From positions 742,691 to 796,059 of the forward strand of contig NZ_SNYF01000005.1 in the NCBI RefSeq assembly GCF_004362805.1: a stretch of DNA of 53,369 nucleotides, given 5' to 3'. Within the stretch, counting starts at the first letter, position 1. Each line of letters begins with the position of its first letter. The notes below the pieces were generated by a model. The model did no database searches, was not told the DNA's origin, and saw only the letters and a list, made by a program, of their open reading frames with translations. A program made the translations under genes and the position numbers. Below, in pieces: positions 24,907 through 33,089 of this stretch. Source of the stretch: Algoriphagus boseongensis (GTDB lineage: Bacteria; Bacteroidota; Bacteroidia; Cytophagales; Cyclobacteriaceae).

Positions 24907-25474
24907 ACTCAAGGATAAAAAAATCATTTTGGCCTCTGGATCACCTAGAAGGCAGGAGTTGCTCAAAGGGCTTGAGGTAGAATTTCGTGTTCAGTCTTTG
25001 GATGTGGACGAAACAATTCCTGATGAAGTTCCTGCTGAGTATGTTGCAGCCTATTTGTCCAAATTAAAAGCGGATAGTTATCCTCAGGAGCTTTTAGAAG
25101 GAGAAATTCTCATTACCTCAGACACGGTGGTAATCGAAAAGGGGCATATTCTTGGAAAACCTCAGAACGAGGAAGAAGCTTTTGATATGATCAAGAGTTT
25201 ATCTGGATCCACCCATACGGTAATGACGGCGGTTACACTGAAGGATAAATCAAAAAGTACCACTTTGGAAGATGAGGCAAAAGTGACTTTTCGATTTTTG
25301 GAAGAAGATGAAATTTGGCATTATATCCGGAAATACAAACCATTTGACAAGGCTGGAGCCTATGGGATTCAGGAATGGATTGGGTTTATTGGAGTGAGTT
25401 CAATTCAGGGTTCATACTTTACGGTGATGGGATTTCCCTTGCATCTAGTCTATGAGCAACTGAAAAAATGGTGA
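24887..25474 (+). CDS. maf: Maf family nucleotide pyrophosphatase
   Basis: A 195-residue protein starting at MEPFLNKLKDKK (ATG 24887; the upstream Met at 24851 is well inside the DUF1015 gene). Maf motifs are present: IILASGSPRRQELLKGL, ITSDTVVIEKG, KPQNEEEAFDMIKSLSGSTH and KPFDKAGAYGIQEW. Maf proteins hydrolyse dTTP, UTP or modified nucleotides to monophosphates and act as house-cleaning enzymes or in division control. The ASGSPRR/KAGAYGIQ pattern fits the dTTP/UTP-preferring YhdE branch. Confidence 0.93.
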   Translation: MEPFLNKLKDKKIILASGSPRRQELLKGLEVEFRVQSLDVDETIPDEVPAEYVAAYLSKLKADSYPQELLEGEILITSDTVVIEKGHILGKPQNEEEAFDMIKSLSGSTHTVMTAVTLKDKSKSTTLEDEAKVTFRFLEEDEIWHYIRKYKPFDKAGAYGIQEWIGFIGVSSIQGSYFTVMGFPLHLVYEQLKKW

Positions 25475-25535
25475 AATTCCCCTTTGGGTGTAGCTCAATT
25501 GTCCCATGTTTCGTCTAGTTCCAAAAGACAAACTC

Positions 25536-25907
25536 ATGAAAAAACTTTTCCCAATTCTTGTTCTCATTCTAGGATTGTGGTCTTGCCAAGATCAAGAGGG
25601 ACCTAGAGCTTGCGGAACGGAAAATCCAATTGAAGATTTAGCCTGGCTCAAAAATCTAATTACAGAAATTGAAGGCTATTCCTTAAGTGAATACAATTAC
25701 GTAGTCCAATCTACCTATAGGGGAAAGACCATTTTTTTGGTACAAAGCTGTTGCCCTTTCTGCAGTTATGCGGTACCGATTTTTGATTGTCAGGGAAATA
25801 GTTTGGGATATATTGGGCAACAAGACGGAATTCAACCTGATGATGTGAAGGAAGGAAAAGTGATTTGGAAGCCTGAAAATTCCCAATGTGCTTTTACCCA
25901 GAATTGA
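25536..25907 (+). CDS. Small Cys-containing lipoprotein, possibly DUF6970-like
   Basis: A 123-residue lipoprotein from ATG 25536 (lipobox LGLWSC, Cys17); an in-frame Met at 25506 lacks a signal. The mature part has ENPIEDLAWLKNLITEIEG, a strand-rich middle with VQSCCPFCSYAVPIFDCQGN (four Cys and one more in 20 residues), and a C-terminal GKVIWKPENSQC. The WLK...GK..F......C..VPIFDC.GN layout resembles small Bacteroidota lipoproteins of the DUF6970 type, but this is tentative. The Cys cluster could hold disulphides in the periplasm or a metal. The function is unknown. Confidence 0.75.
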   Translation: MKKLFPILVLILGLWSCQDQEGPRACGTENPIEDLAWLKNLITEIEGYSLSEYNYVVQSTYRGKTIFLVQSCCPFCSYAVPIFDCQGNSLGYIGQQDGIQPDDVKEGKVIWKPENSQCAFTQN

Positions 25908-25919
25908 GAAAAACAAAAG

Positions 25920-25943
25920 AGGGTTTGCTGAAAAGCAAACCCT
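25920..25943 (+). terminator. Stem-loop between convergent genes
   Basis: AGGGTTTGC (25920-25928) pairs perfectly with GCAAACCCT (25935-25943) around TGAAAA. It lies between the Cys lipoprotein and the GIN lipoprotein. The T tract on the plus side is poor. Confidence 0.65.
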
Positions 25944-25964
25944 AATTACTTAGGGGAAATTGGG

Positions 25965-26678
25965 TTAATTTCTATTTACCCTGCCGATTCCGCTTACATT
26001 ATCTCTGATAACAGTTGGATTTCCGGTGTATTTAATTTCTCCGATACCTGAAACATCCAGGGAAATTTCATTCTCACAGTGGACAGCAACTCGACCAATT
26101 CCAGAGCTTTGCAAATTCACATCCTGAACAATCAATTCTGAAGCATCAATATTTCCAATACCCTCATTTTTTAAATTGAATAGATCCGCTTTTCCTTTCA
26201 GGTTCATATTTCCCAACATATTCAGATCAGCATCAATCTTTTTCGCATTGATTTCCATGGAGATATTTCCAACTCCTTCACCGTTGATGGTAATTTCTTC
26301 CAAGTTAAATGCCGATTGAGTTTTAATATTTCCGACGCCTTCAAATTCAAAACTTCTCAGGTCTGAAATACTCAGATTCACCTCCAGTTTTTGATCTTTA
26401 AAGAAACCACCTTTCAATTCCTCCAAATCCAGGGTCAAAAGATCTCCTTCTTGAGTGATTTTCAAATTCTCTGATAGTTCCTGGCTCCCATCGATGCTGA
26501 TGGATTCCTGATCCGATTGGATAAGATTTACATTAAATACTCCGCTGATTTTCAATCTTGAAACTCCAGAAATATCTCTGGTTTCTTCAAATCGATTGTC
26601 GGAGTCTTCCTGAGATCTTGGACTGCAGGAAAAAACGGCCAATGCCAAGGCCGCAATGGATAATAGTTGGGTTTTCAT
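25965..26678 (-). CDS. Head-GIN domain (DUF2807) lipoprotein
   Basis: A 237-residue lipoprotein (LAVFSC, Cys18). The mature chain is a parallel beta-helix-like DUF2807/head-GIN domain: an opening VSRLKISGVFNVNLIQSDQE, then repeated short units rich in G-x-G-N-I (GVGNIKTQSAF, GEGVGNISMEI, GIGNIDASELI, GIGRVAVHCEN, GIGEIKYTGN, GIGRVNRN). Such proteins are common in Bacteroidota and were proposed to be adhesin-like surface proteins, without firm evidence. It is followed by a stem-loop; the outer-membrane protein gene lies 75 bp upstream on the same strand. Confidence 0.88.
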   Translation of the reverse strand: MKTQLLSIAALALAVFSCSPRSQEDSDNRFEETRDISGVSRLKISGVFNVNLIQSDQESISIDGSQELSENLKITQEGDLLTLDLEELKGGFFKDQKLEVNLSISDLRSFEFEGVGNIKTQSAFNLEEITINGEGVGNISMEINAKKIDADLNMLGNMNLKGKADLFNLKNEGIGNIDASELIVQDVNLQSSGIGRVAVHCENEISLDVSGIGEIKYTGNPTVIRDNVSGIGRVNRN

Positions 26679-26753
26679 ACGTGCTGGTTTTGTTTTAAAA
26701 TTGGCTTTAACTCATTTAAGTTAAACAAACCGCATCGAATTATCTGAATTCTT

Positions 26754-27419
26754 TTAAAATTCCCAGCGGGTGAATACTCCAAAATTGCCTTTATTGATCT
26801 TATTTGGACCATAAGCATCCCAATCTGCTCCTAAACCAAAGGCCAAAGGTCCGGTTTTCAAACCCGAACGTAAATAAAGGAAACTTCGATTGTGGACTGA
26901 TTCCGAAAGGCTGGTATTGTAGACAAATTGCATTCTGTTGTACCAAGTCCATTTTTCGTTTAACTGAGGTTTAAACTCATATAAACCAAATAGTTTCATG
27001 TCTTTTCCTTCATTAAAGAAGAAACTCCAGACAGTTATGGCAAGAAACTTTCGGTTGGCAAAATTGTGAGCTAGTCCTCCAAATGTATTGACTCCTGCTA
27101 TTGAGTTTGCCTCAACACCTCCAGCCAATGCAAATCCTTTTTTTCCTAAAGCATAATTTACCTGTACCGGAACCACAATGGAATTTCCCAGAGTGACTTC
27201 TGGATCATAATTGTGACTAAAAACAGAAATCGTCAAAAGGCTGAATTTGCTTTCTGGTGTAAAGTTTTTCTTGTAGACTAGTTGAAAATCTAATTTTCTA
27301 TTCCCAAACATAAATTCAACTGGAGTGGGAGGGACAGGGCTTTGAGCCCATGAAGCTAGACCGCTGAGGAATGCTAAAGAAAAAAGAAGGAATTTTTTAG
27401 AGAGAAAGCCTTTAGTCAT
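26754..27419 (-). CDS. Predicted outer-membrane beta-barrel protein
   Basis: A 221-residue protein with a signal peptide (KFLLFSLAFLSGLASWAQ). The rest alternates short amphipathic strands with tight turns, e.g. FMFGNRKLDFQLVYKKN, FALAGGVEANSIAGVNTFGG and LAFGLGADWDAYG, and ends with an aromatic VFTRWEF, a typical C-terminal strand for outer-membrane barrels. No specific family or substrate is recognised. A -7-like box lies just upstream. Confidence 0.75.
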   Translation of the reverse strand: MTKGFLSKKFLLFSLAFLSGLASWAQSPVPPTPVEFMFGNRKLDFQLVYKKNFTPESKFSLLTISVFSHNYDPEVTLGNSIVVPVQVNYALGKKGFALAGGVEANSIAGVNTFGGLAHNFANRKFLAITVWSFFFNEGKDMKLFGLYEFKPQLNEKWTWYNRMQFVYNTSLSESVHNRSFLYLRSGLKTGPLAFGLGADWDAYGPNKINKGNFGVFTRWEF

Positions 27420-27442
27420 GGGAAGTGAAACTTAATTCACTA

Positions 27443-27450
27443 CAAACCTA
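27443..27450 (-). promoter_or_regulatory. Bacteroidota-type -7 box (TAGGTTTG)
   Basis: Read on the minus strand, TAGGTTTG matches the TAnnTTTG consensus and lies 23 bp before the ATG of the outer-membrane protein at 27419. No matching -33 TTG is seen at the expected spacing. Confidence 0.4.
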
Positions 27451-27495
27451 AGCTTTGAAAATTTCTTGATTCTTGCTCTAGAACAATACTTTGTC

Positions 27496-28074
27496 TCAGT
27501 TCAATTCGGATTTGAGCCGACTTAGGGTAAAAGGGGTGATTCCTAAATAGGAAGCAATCATCCGGCTCGGAATTCTTGTTAATATTCCGGGATAGTGCTG
27601 GTTAAGCCATTTTAATTTATCTAGAGCAGACATTCCCTGAAGCTTGTAAATCCGCTTCTGAGAAGTGATGTAGGCATTTTCTAAAATATTTCGGTAGACC
27701 TTATTGAAATGTGGAGAGGTTTCTACCAATCGAAAAAAATCAGTTTTATGAATTTTGAGGAATTCTGTTTCTTCGATCGCTTGGATAAATTCCATGGAAG
27801 GACTGCCCTCAATTAAACTAGTCAGGTTTGTCCCAAATTTATCCTCCAAGGCAAAATACCTGATCATCTCTTGTCCGGATTCGTTGATTTGGTACATCCG
27901 AAAAGAGCCTTTTAGGATGAAATAGATGGCCTGACAGACCTCACCTTCTCTAAGAATAAATTCCTTTCTCTTTGCTTTTTGAAAATGAAAATTAGGGCTT
28001 AGCTTCTCAAATTCATCCCTATCGATTGGAATCAACCTGTTTATGTATTCGAACAAAGATTGGTATTGATCCAT
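27496..28074 (-). CDS. Crp/Fnr family transcriptional regulator
   Basis: A 192-residue protein with an N-terminal cyclic-nucleotide-binding fold (KRKEFILREGEVCQAIYFIL then KGSFRMYQINESGQEMIRYF) and a short C-terminal winged helix (MIASYLGITPFTLSRLKSEL). It lacks the RxA/S phosphate-binding motif of cAMP-binding Crp and the Cys cluster of Fnr, so the ligand is unknown; this is usual for the many Bacteroidota Crp-like regulators. It may control the adjacent outer-membrane gene on the same strand or the divergent amidase gene. Confidence 0.9.
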   Translation of the reverse strand: MDQYQSLFEYINRLIPIDRDEFEKLSPNFHFQKAKRKEFILREGEVCQAIYFILKGSFRMYQINESGQEMIRYFALEDKFGTNLTSLIEGSPSMEFIQAIEETEFLKIHKTDFFRLVETSPHFNKVYRNILENAYITSQKRIYKLQGMSALDKLKWLNQHYPGILTRIPSRMIASYLGITPFTLSRLKSELN

Positions 28075-28248
28075 GGGGTTTAGGGTGGCAATGAATATTC
28101 AAATTGCGAATTATTTCATGGATTGACTATTTAAGAAAAGGTTTTCAATCTAGGATTTTGCCGATCGGCAAATAAAATTATTTCCGGAATTGAATTTTTC
28201 TAATTTGCCTTATAGTCAAATTTTAATTCTATACTCTAGATAGATACC

Positions 28249-29907
28249 ATGAGAAAAGTTTTCAAGTTTTCATTTTTATTTCTTTTCGGGCTCTTGATTT
28301 ATGGATGTCGCTCTAATCCTTATGGTTTTACCAAAAAGGACATTACCCACGCTCAGAAATTAATAGGAATTGAGTTTGACAAAAGCAGAATCGAAACCAT
28401 GGAGGGTTATCTCTCAAGAAATAAATTGGGATATGACAGCATGCGTATGTATCCAATTTCCAACGAGACTTTTCCTGCCGTCCAATTTGACCCACATCCG
28501 AAAGGATTTGAATTTCCTAAATTTCTGGAGGCTCCTACTTTTTCAATTCCAAAGGATATAGACCTCCCAGAAGATCGAAATCAATTGGCCTTTTATACCA
28601 TTCCCCAATTGGCATCCCTGATTCAAAATAAGAAAATCAGCTTTTTGGAGCTTACCGAGTTTTTTATCGCCCGAATCAAGAAATATGATAATCAACTGCA
28701 TAGTGTCATTACTTTGACGGAGGAGCTTGCGATTACTCAGGCCAAAAAAGCAGATGAGGAATTAGCCGCCGGGAAGGTTAGGGGCATATTACATGGGATT
28801 CCTTATGGAATTAAAGATTTATTTTCAGTCCCTGGCTATCCTACCACTTGGGGCGCAATGCCCTATAAAGATCAAGAATTCGAGGAAACTGCCACTGTGG
28901 TCAGAAAACTTGAAGAACAGGGGGCTGTTTTGGTTGCAAAGCTAGTTTCGGGGGCTTTGGCAAGGGGAGACGTTTGGTTTGGTGGAAGGACCTTAAATCC
29001 TTGGGACTTAACGCAAGGAGCAACTGGATCTTCAGCAGGCTCCGGAGCAGCAACCTCAGCAGGATTGGTTCCTTTTGCAATTGGAACAGAAACTTTAGGG
29101 TCGATAACATCTCCTTCCGCAAGGACAGGGATTACAGGTCTTCGACCAACTTATGGACGAGTGAGCCGTTTTGGAGCCATGAGTTTGAGTTGGTCTATGG
29201 ATAAAATCGGTCCAATGGCTAGAACAGCCGAGGATTGTGCGATCATTTTTCAAGCGATCTATGGAAAAGATTCTGGCGACCCAAGTACAAATGCTGTAGG
29301 TTTTCAGTTTTCCCCTAAAGAAGCCAAATCCTTAAAATTGGCTTATTTGAAAAAGGATATAGAAAAAGACACCACAGACTCAGGAAAGAATTTACAGGCT
29401 TCATTGGAGGTCTTTAAAAGTATTGGATATGAGTTGGTTCCCATAGAACTTCCGGAAAATTTCCCTTATGGGGTTTTTGACATTATTCTTCGTGCCGAGG
29501 CAGGTGCTTTTTTTGATGAATTGGTTCGGTCTGGTGAGGTGGACTTAATGGTGGAACAGGACGAAGGCTCTAGAGCTAATTCCCTGCGTCAATCCCGCTT
29601 TATCCCTGCTGTCGAATACATTCAGGCGAATCGAGTTAGGACTCAACTAATCGAGGATATACATGCGCTATTCAAGGATTTTGATGTGATCATAGCTCCA
29701 CCCAATAGAGGTCGGCAACTTTTAATTACGAATTTGACTGGACATCCTGCCTTGAGTATTCCCAATGGCTTGGATCAAAAGGGTCGACCAACTAGTTTGA
29801 CTTTGCTTGGGAATCTTTACCAAGAAGGTAAAATTTTGGAACTGGCAAAAGCTTACCAAGATGCCACCGACTTTGAGGAAAAGCTTCCTCCTTTGTTTTC
29901 AAAATAA
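28249..29907 (+). CDS. Amidase-signature family lipoprotein
   Basis: A 552-residue envelope protein (lipobox LLIYGC, Cys20). The amidase signature fold starts near residue 115. The Ser-cisSer-Lys triad is visible: Lys189 in IPYGIKDLFSVPG, cis-Ser at 261 or 262 in GATGSSAGSGAATSAG, and nucleophile Ser285 in ETLGSITSPSARTG. These enzymes hydrolyse amides or act in glutamyl-tRNA amidation; export as a lipoprotein rules out the tRNA role and suggests hydrolysis of an external amide. A first 110-residue region before the amidase fold is unassigned. It is divergent from the Crp/Fnr gene. Confidence 0.92.
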   Translation: MRKVFKFSFLFLFGLLIYGCRSNPYGFTKKDITHAQKLIGIEFDKSRIETMEGYLSRNKLGYDSMRMYPISNETFPAVQFDPHPKGFEFPKFLEAPTFSIPKDIDLPEDRNQLAFYTIPQLASLIQNKKISFLELTEFFIARIKKYDNQLHSVITLTEELAITQAKKADEELAAGKVRGILHGIPYGIKDLFSVPGYPTTWGAMPYKDQEFEETATVVRKLEEQGAVLVAKLVSGALARGDVWFGGRTLNPWDLTQGATGSSAGSGAATSAGLVPFAIGTETLGSITSPSARTGITGLRPTYGRVSRFGAMSLSWSMDKIGPMARTAEDCAIIFQAIYGKDSGDPSTNAVGFQFSPKEAKSLKLAYLKKDIEKDTTDSGKNLQASLEVFKSIGYELVPIELPENFPYGVFDIILRAEAGAFFDELVRSGEVDLMVEQDEGSRANSLRQSRFIPAVEYIQANRVRTQLIEDIHALFKDFDVIIAPPNRGRQLLITNLTGHPALSIPNGLDQKGRPTSLTLLGNLYQEGKILELAKAYQDATDFEEKLPPLFSK

Positions 29908-29908
29908 G

Positions 29909-29934
29909 AAAGGGCTGCAGTAACGCAACCCTTT
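29909..29934 (+). terminator. Terminator between convergent amidase and beta-lactamase-like genes
   Basis: AAGGGCTGC pairs with GCAACCCTT with one internal mismatch and is followed by TTT. It lies immediately after the amidase stop. Confidence 0.6.
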
Positions 29935-29961
29935 TGCTTAATAGATTATGAGTTATAGTGT

Positions 29962-31236
29962 TTACTTCTTTTCTGGTTGGGCAACATAGGGACCATAGAC
30001 AGCATCTCTAAATTTCTTGTGAACTTGTCCTGCAAATGGCATGACTTGCACAAATAAAACTGCTGTCAAATCATGCTTAGGATCGACCCAGAATAAAGTA
30101 CTGGCAGCTCCATCCCAGAAAAACTCCCCAACTACACCCATATTTTCTTCAGGACTTGAAGTAGGAGCCACTCTTACGGCAAAGTCAATTCCGAAACCTA
30201 CATTTCCTTTTGAAGGTAGAAACATCCGCTCGGTAACACTGTCATCCAATTGATTGGTAGCCATTAATTGGACAGTTTCTGGTTTTAGAATAGTTACTCC
30301 ATTATAGGTGCCTTCATTGACTAGCATTTGGGTAAACTTCATGTAATCATCCAAAGTGGATGTCAATCCATATCCTCCCGGAGTCAAAGCCCATTCTTTG
30401 GTATTGAATGCATGAGCAATGGAATCTGGGACTTGGCTTAAACTTTCATCTTCTCCTCTTCGGTACATGGCAGACATTCTTCCTCTATCTGCCTCCGGAA
30501 CAAAGTATCGGGTTTCGCTCATTCCCAGAGGATCAAGGACATTTTCCCTGACATATTCTCCATAGGGTTTTCCAGAAAGTCTCTCAACCAAAAATGCCTG
30601 AACATCCACAGATGGTCCATAGGCCCATTGAGTTCCCGGCTGAAACATCAGGGGAACTGTACCCATTTTCTCAGCCATTTGAACCAAGGTATTATTTGGA
30701 TTTCCTGCATCGGCAGCTTTTAACAATTCTCCTAATCCGGGTTGATTAGGATTTATAGCAAAACCGGCTGTATGCCGTGTTATGTCACGGATGGTTATTG
30801 GACGGTTTAATGGCTCCAGTTTGATCACTCCCGAAATGGAATCAACTCCAGAGAAAACCTGCATATTGGCAAACTCAGGAGCATATTTTTCCAAAGGATC
30901 ATCCAGTTGAAAAGCTCCCTTTTCATACAAGGTCATCAGAGCCACCCCGGTTACGGGTTTGGTCATGGAATAAATGATTGCAATGGTATTTCTACCCATG
31001 GGCTTTTGGGCCTCTCGATCTGCAAAGCCAGTTGCATGGAAATAAACTTCTTCGCCTTTTTCAAAAATCAAAGCCGAAGCTCCGGCCACCATTCTTGATT
31101 CTACCATTTCATTTAATGCAGAATCTAGGCGAGCCTTGGCAGCATCAGTAATGACTTTATTCTGGGATTCATCAGGACCGGAACATGCCCAAGAGGCTAG
31201 AATTAATAGAGTCAGTAGGAGCTTGAAAGATTTCAT
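29962..31236 (-). CDS. Serine beta-lactamase-like lipoprotein (class C / family VIII esterase type)
   Basis: A 424-residue lipoprotein (ASWAC, Cys18). The class C fold is indicated by SxxK as Ser90-Met-Thr-Lys93 in IYSMTKPVTGVAL, a Tyr motif in WAYGPSVDVQAFLVERLSG (YxP rather than YxN), and the WDG motif in FFWDGAASTLFWVDP replacing KTG. These replacements are typical of family VIII esterases and D-aminopeptidase-like hydrolases rather than true resistance beta-lactamases. It probably cleaves an ester or D-amino-acid peptide at the outer membrane or in the periplasm. It stands alone, convergent with the amidase. Confidence 0.9.
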   Translation of the reverse strand: MKSFKLLLTLLILASWACSGPDESQNKVITDAAKARLDSALNEMVESRMVAGASALIFEKGEEVYFHATGFADREAQKPMGRNTIAIIYSMTKPVTGVALMTLYEKGAFQLDDPLEKYAPEFANMQVFSGVDSISGVIKLEPLNRPITIRDITRHTAGFAINPNQPGLGELLKAADAGNPNNTLVQMAEKMGTVPLMFQPGTQWAYGPSVDVQAFLVERLSGKPYGEYVRENVLDPLGMSETRYFVPEADRGRMSAMYRRGEDESLSQVPDSIAHAFNTKEWALTPGGYGLTSTLDDYMKFTQMLVNEGTYNGVTILKPETVQLMATNQLDDSVTERMFLPSKGNVGFGIDFAVRVAPTSSPEENMGVVGEFFWDGAASTLFWVDPKHDLTAVLFVQVMPFAGQVHKKFRDAVYGPYVAQPEKK

Positions 31237-31435
31237 GACAATTTTTGGATTAGCTGGGTAAGTGGTTTAAAATGATTGGGTAAACGGTTTTTAAATATAC
31301 CTAAGAGTAATCTGGTATTCTATTTTCACCTTTCAGGATCTGAAAAAATTAGAAAAAATAAAAACCCAGAAAACCAAGGGACATCTCATAAAGATTAACC
31401 CCCAGCTTTCTGGGCTTTGATAAAATAGGTTTGAA

Positions 31436-31630
31436 TTAACCTACTACCTTCACATTAACTGCGTTAACGCCTTTTTTACCTTGAACCACGTCAAAAGTAA
31501 CTTTGTCACGCTCACGGATTTCGTGTACTAGACCTGTGTGGTGTACGAATACATCTTCACTGTTGTCATCTGGAGTTATGAAACCAAAGCCTTTGGTATC
31601 ATTAAAGAATTTTACTGTTCCTTCATTCAT
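31436..31630 (-). CDS. Cold-shock protein (CspA family)
   Basis: A 64-residue single cold-shock domain, an RNA chaperone that melts mRNA structure in the cold. RNP1 is KGFGFI (13-18) and RNP2 is VFVHH (27-31); the C-terminus GKKGVNAVNVKVVG is standard. It is the last gene of an apparent operon with the desaturase, the DEAD-box helicase and a small basic protein, starting 4 bp after the latter's stop. A short CCCAG/CTGGG hairpin about 30 bp downstream may end transcription. Confidence 0.95.
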   Translation of the reverse strand: MNEGTVKFFNDTKGFGFITPDDNSEDVFVHHTGLVHEIRERDKVTFDVVQGKKGVNAVNVKVVG

Positions 31631-31634
31631 AATT

Positions 31635-31880
31635 TTACTTGTTTTGTTCAGCTTTTCTGCTGAGGAAATTGGATTGATTTAATTGTTTTTTTGGTACTGG
31701 CGGAGCAGGAGGGAGGTCGGAAAGATTTCCATTTTCATCCACATACACCGTCATATTTTCTAGACTCCCGTCTTTGGGTTGGGACTTGCGTTCAAGCTTT
31801 TTCTCTAATTTTTCTTTTTGCTTCCTTCTCTTGAGTTCAGCCTTTTGTTTCTTGATAAATGTGTTTTGATTCTTAGACAT
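31635..31880 (-). CDS. Small basic protein of the cold-shock operon
   Basis: An 81-residue protein starting at MSKNQNTFIKKQKAELKRRK (ATG 31880; an earlier in-frame Met at 31964 lies inside the helicase gene). The N-terminal half is a strongly charged K/E/R-rich helix, likely a coiled coil; the C-terminal half holds MTVYVDENGNLSDLPPAPPV, a conserved-looking linear segment. Genes of this kind often stand beside csp in Bacteroidota (general recollection), and binding to RNA or to the helicase is plausible. No named domain is recognised. Confidence 0.8.
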   Translation of the reverse strand: MSKNQNTFIKKQKAELKRRKQKEKLEKKLERKSQPKDGSLENMTVYVDENGNLSDLPPAPPVPKKQLNQSNFLSRKAEQNK

Positions 31881-31890
31881 AAAGGGATTC

Positions 31891-33087
31891 TCAATTGATA
31901 AAGGTGATGGCCTTACCGGTTTTTCCGGCACGTCCTGTTCGCCCAATTCTATGGATATATGCATCCATCGTCATAGGCATTTGATAGTTGATCACATGGC
32001 TGACATCAGCCACATCGATTCCTCGGGCAGCTACATCAGTTGCTACCAAAACCCGGATAGTTCCGGATTTGAATTCTCCTAAAACTCGGTTTCTGAAGTT
32101 CTGTGATTTGTCTCCGTGAATTTGTCCGGCAGTAATTCCACCTTGGACTAATTTCTTGGCAAGACGATCAGCAAGTCTTTTGGTCTCTGCAAAAAGGATG
32201 ACTTTGTTTAATTCAGGATTTCGAAGAAGCTTCTCCAAAACCATAAACTTATCTTCTCCTTCTGGGACGAAAATGGTTTCCTGATCGATATGTTCATTCG
32301 CACTTGTTCCCGGATCCACATGAATTTCCACTGGGTTATTCAACAGTCCTGAAATCAGCTTCTGTTGAGTAGGATCTAATGTTGCGGAGAAAAGAAGCGT
32401 TTGCTCTCTTGGCCCGATCATTTCCACCAATCGCTTGACATCCTGAATAAATCCCATGTCCAGCATTCGGTCAAATTCATCCAAAACCAAGGTGTTGACA
32501 TGTTTCAAATGAAGGACTTTTTGTCTCGCAAGATCCAATAGCCTTCCCGGAGTACCGATCAAAACCTGAGGCTTCTGAGACAAATGGTTCAAATCGCTTT
32601 GAAGATTGGTGCCTCCGATGAAGGTGGCCCATCTAAAATTCATTCCCAGTGTCAAGCCTTTGAATTCTTCTCCGATCTGAAGTGCAAGTTCTCGGGTAGG
32701 AGCAACGATTAATACCGAAGAGGCCAAAGGCTTCTTAAGTAGTCGCATGATCAGAGGAATCAAGAAAGCTGCAGTTTTTCCAGAACCTGTTCTGGAGATC
32801 GCCAACATATCTTTTCCATCCAATAACACAGGAACTGCTTGCTCCTGAATAGGTGTAAGGTTGGTGTATCCTTTCTTTTGGATATTAAGCTGAAGCTTAG
32901 AATCCAGAGGTAGTTCGCTGAACTTTTTCCCTAAAGAGGGACCAGTCAGAGAAACTGTTGGTTTAGCTTTTTTGACCAAAAGCTTAGGGTCCAAGGAAGA
33001 AACAGCCTTTCTTTTAGGTTGATGTCTTCCCGGGGAAGTTGGAGCCCCTCTAAAGTTGGGGCGATTATTTTTTCTTGAAGTATTCAT
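31891..33087 (-). CDS. DEAD-box ATP-dependent RNA helicase (DEFD variant)
   Basis: A 398-residue helicase with the standard core: Q motif around YTNLTPIQEQAVPVL, motif I AISRTGSGKT, motif Ia APTRELALQIG, motif II LVLDEFDRMLDMGF (DEFD where most have DEAD), motif III LLFSAT, motif V VLVATDVAARGIDV and motif VI HRIGRTGRAGKTGKA. It ends only a few residues after motif VI, so it lacks the C-terminal RNA-binding tail of RhlE/CsdA types. The N-terminal 45 residues are basic. It lies 2 bp downstream of the desaturase stop, suggesting a joint cold response with that gene and csp. Confidence 0.93.
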   Translation of the reverse strand: MNTSRKNNRPNFRGAPTSPGRHQPKRKAVSSLDPKLLVKKAKPTVSLTGPSLGKKFSELPLDSKLQLNIQKKGYTNLTPIQEQAVPVLLDGKDMLAISRTGSGKTAAFLIPLIMRLLKKPLASSVLIVAPTRELALQIGEEFKGLTLGMNFRWATFIGGTNLQSDLNHLSQKPQVLIGTPGRLLDLARQKVLHLKHVNTLVLDEFDRMLDMGFIQDVKRLVEMIGPREQTLLFSATLDPTQQKLISGLLNNPVEIHVDPGTSANEHIDQETIFVPEGEDKFMVLEKLLRNPELNKVILFAETKRLADRLAKKLVQGGITAGQIHGDKSQNFRNRVLGEFKSGTIRVLVATDVAARGIDVADVSHVINYQMPMTMDAYIHRIGRTGRAGKTGKAITFIN

Positions 33088-33089
33088 GA

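Noticed and set aside
29962..31236. Antibiotic resistance beta-lactamase
   Set aside because: The YxN and KTG motifs are replaced by YxP and WDG forms typical of esterases and D-aminopeptidases.
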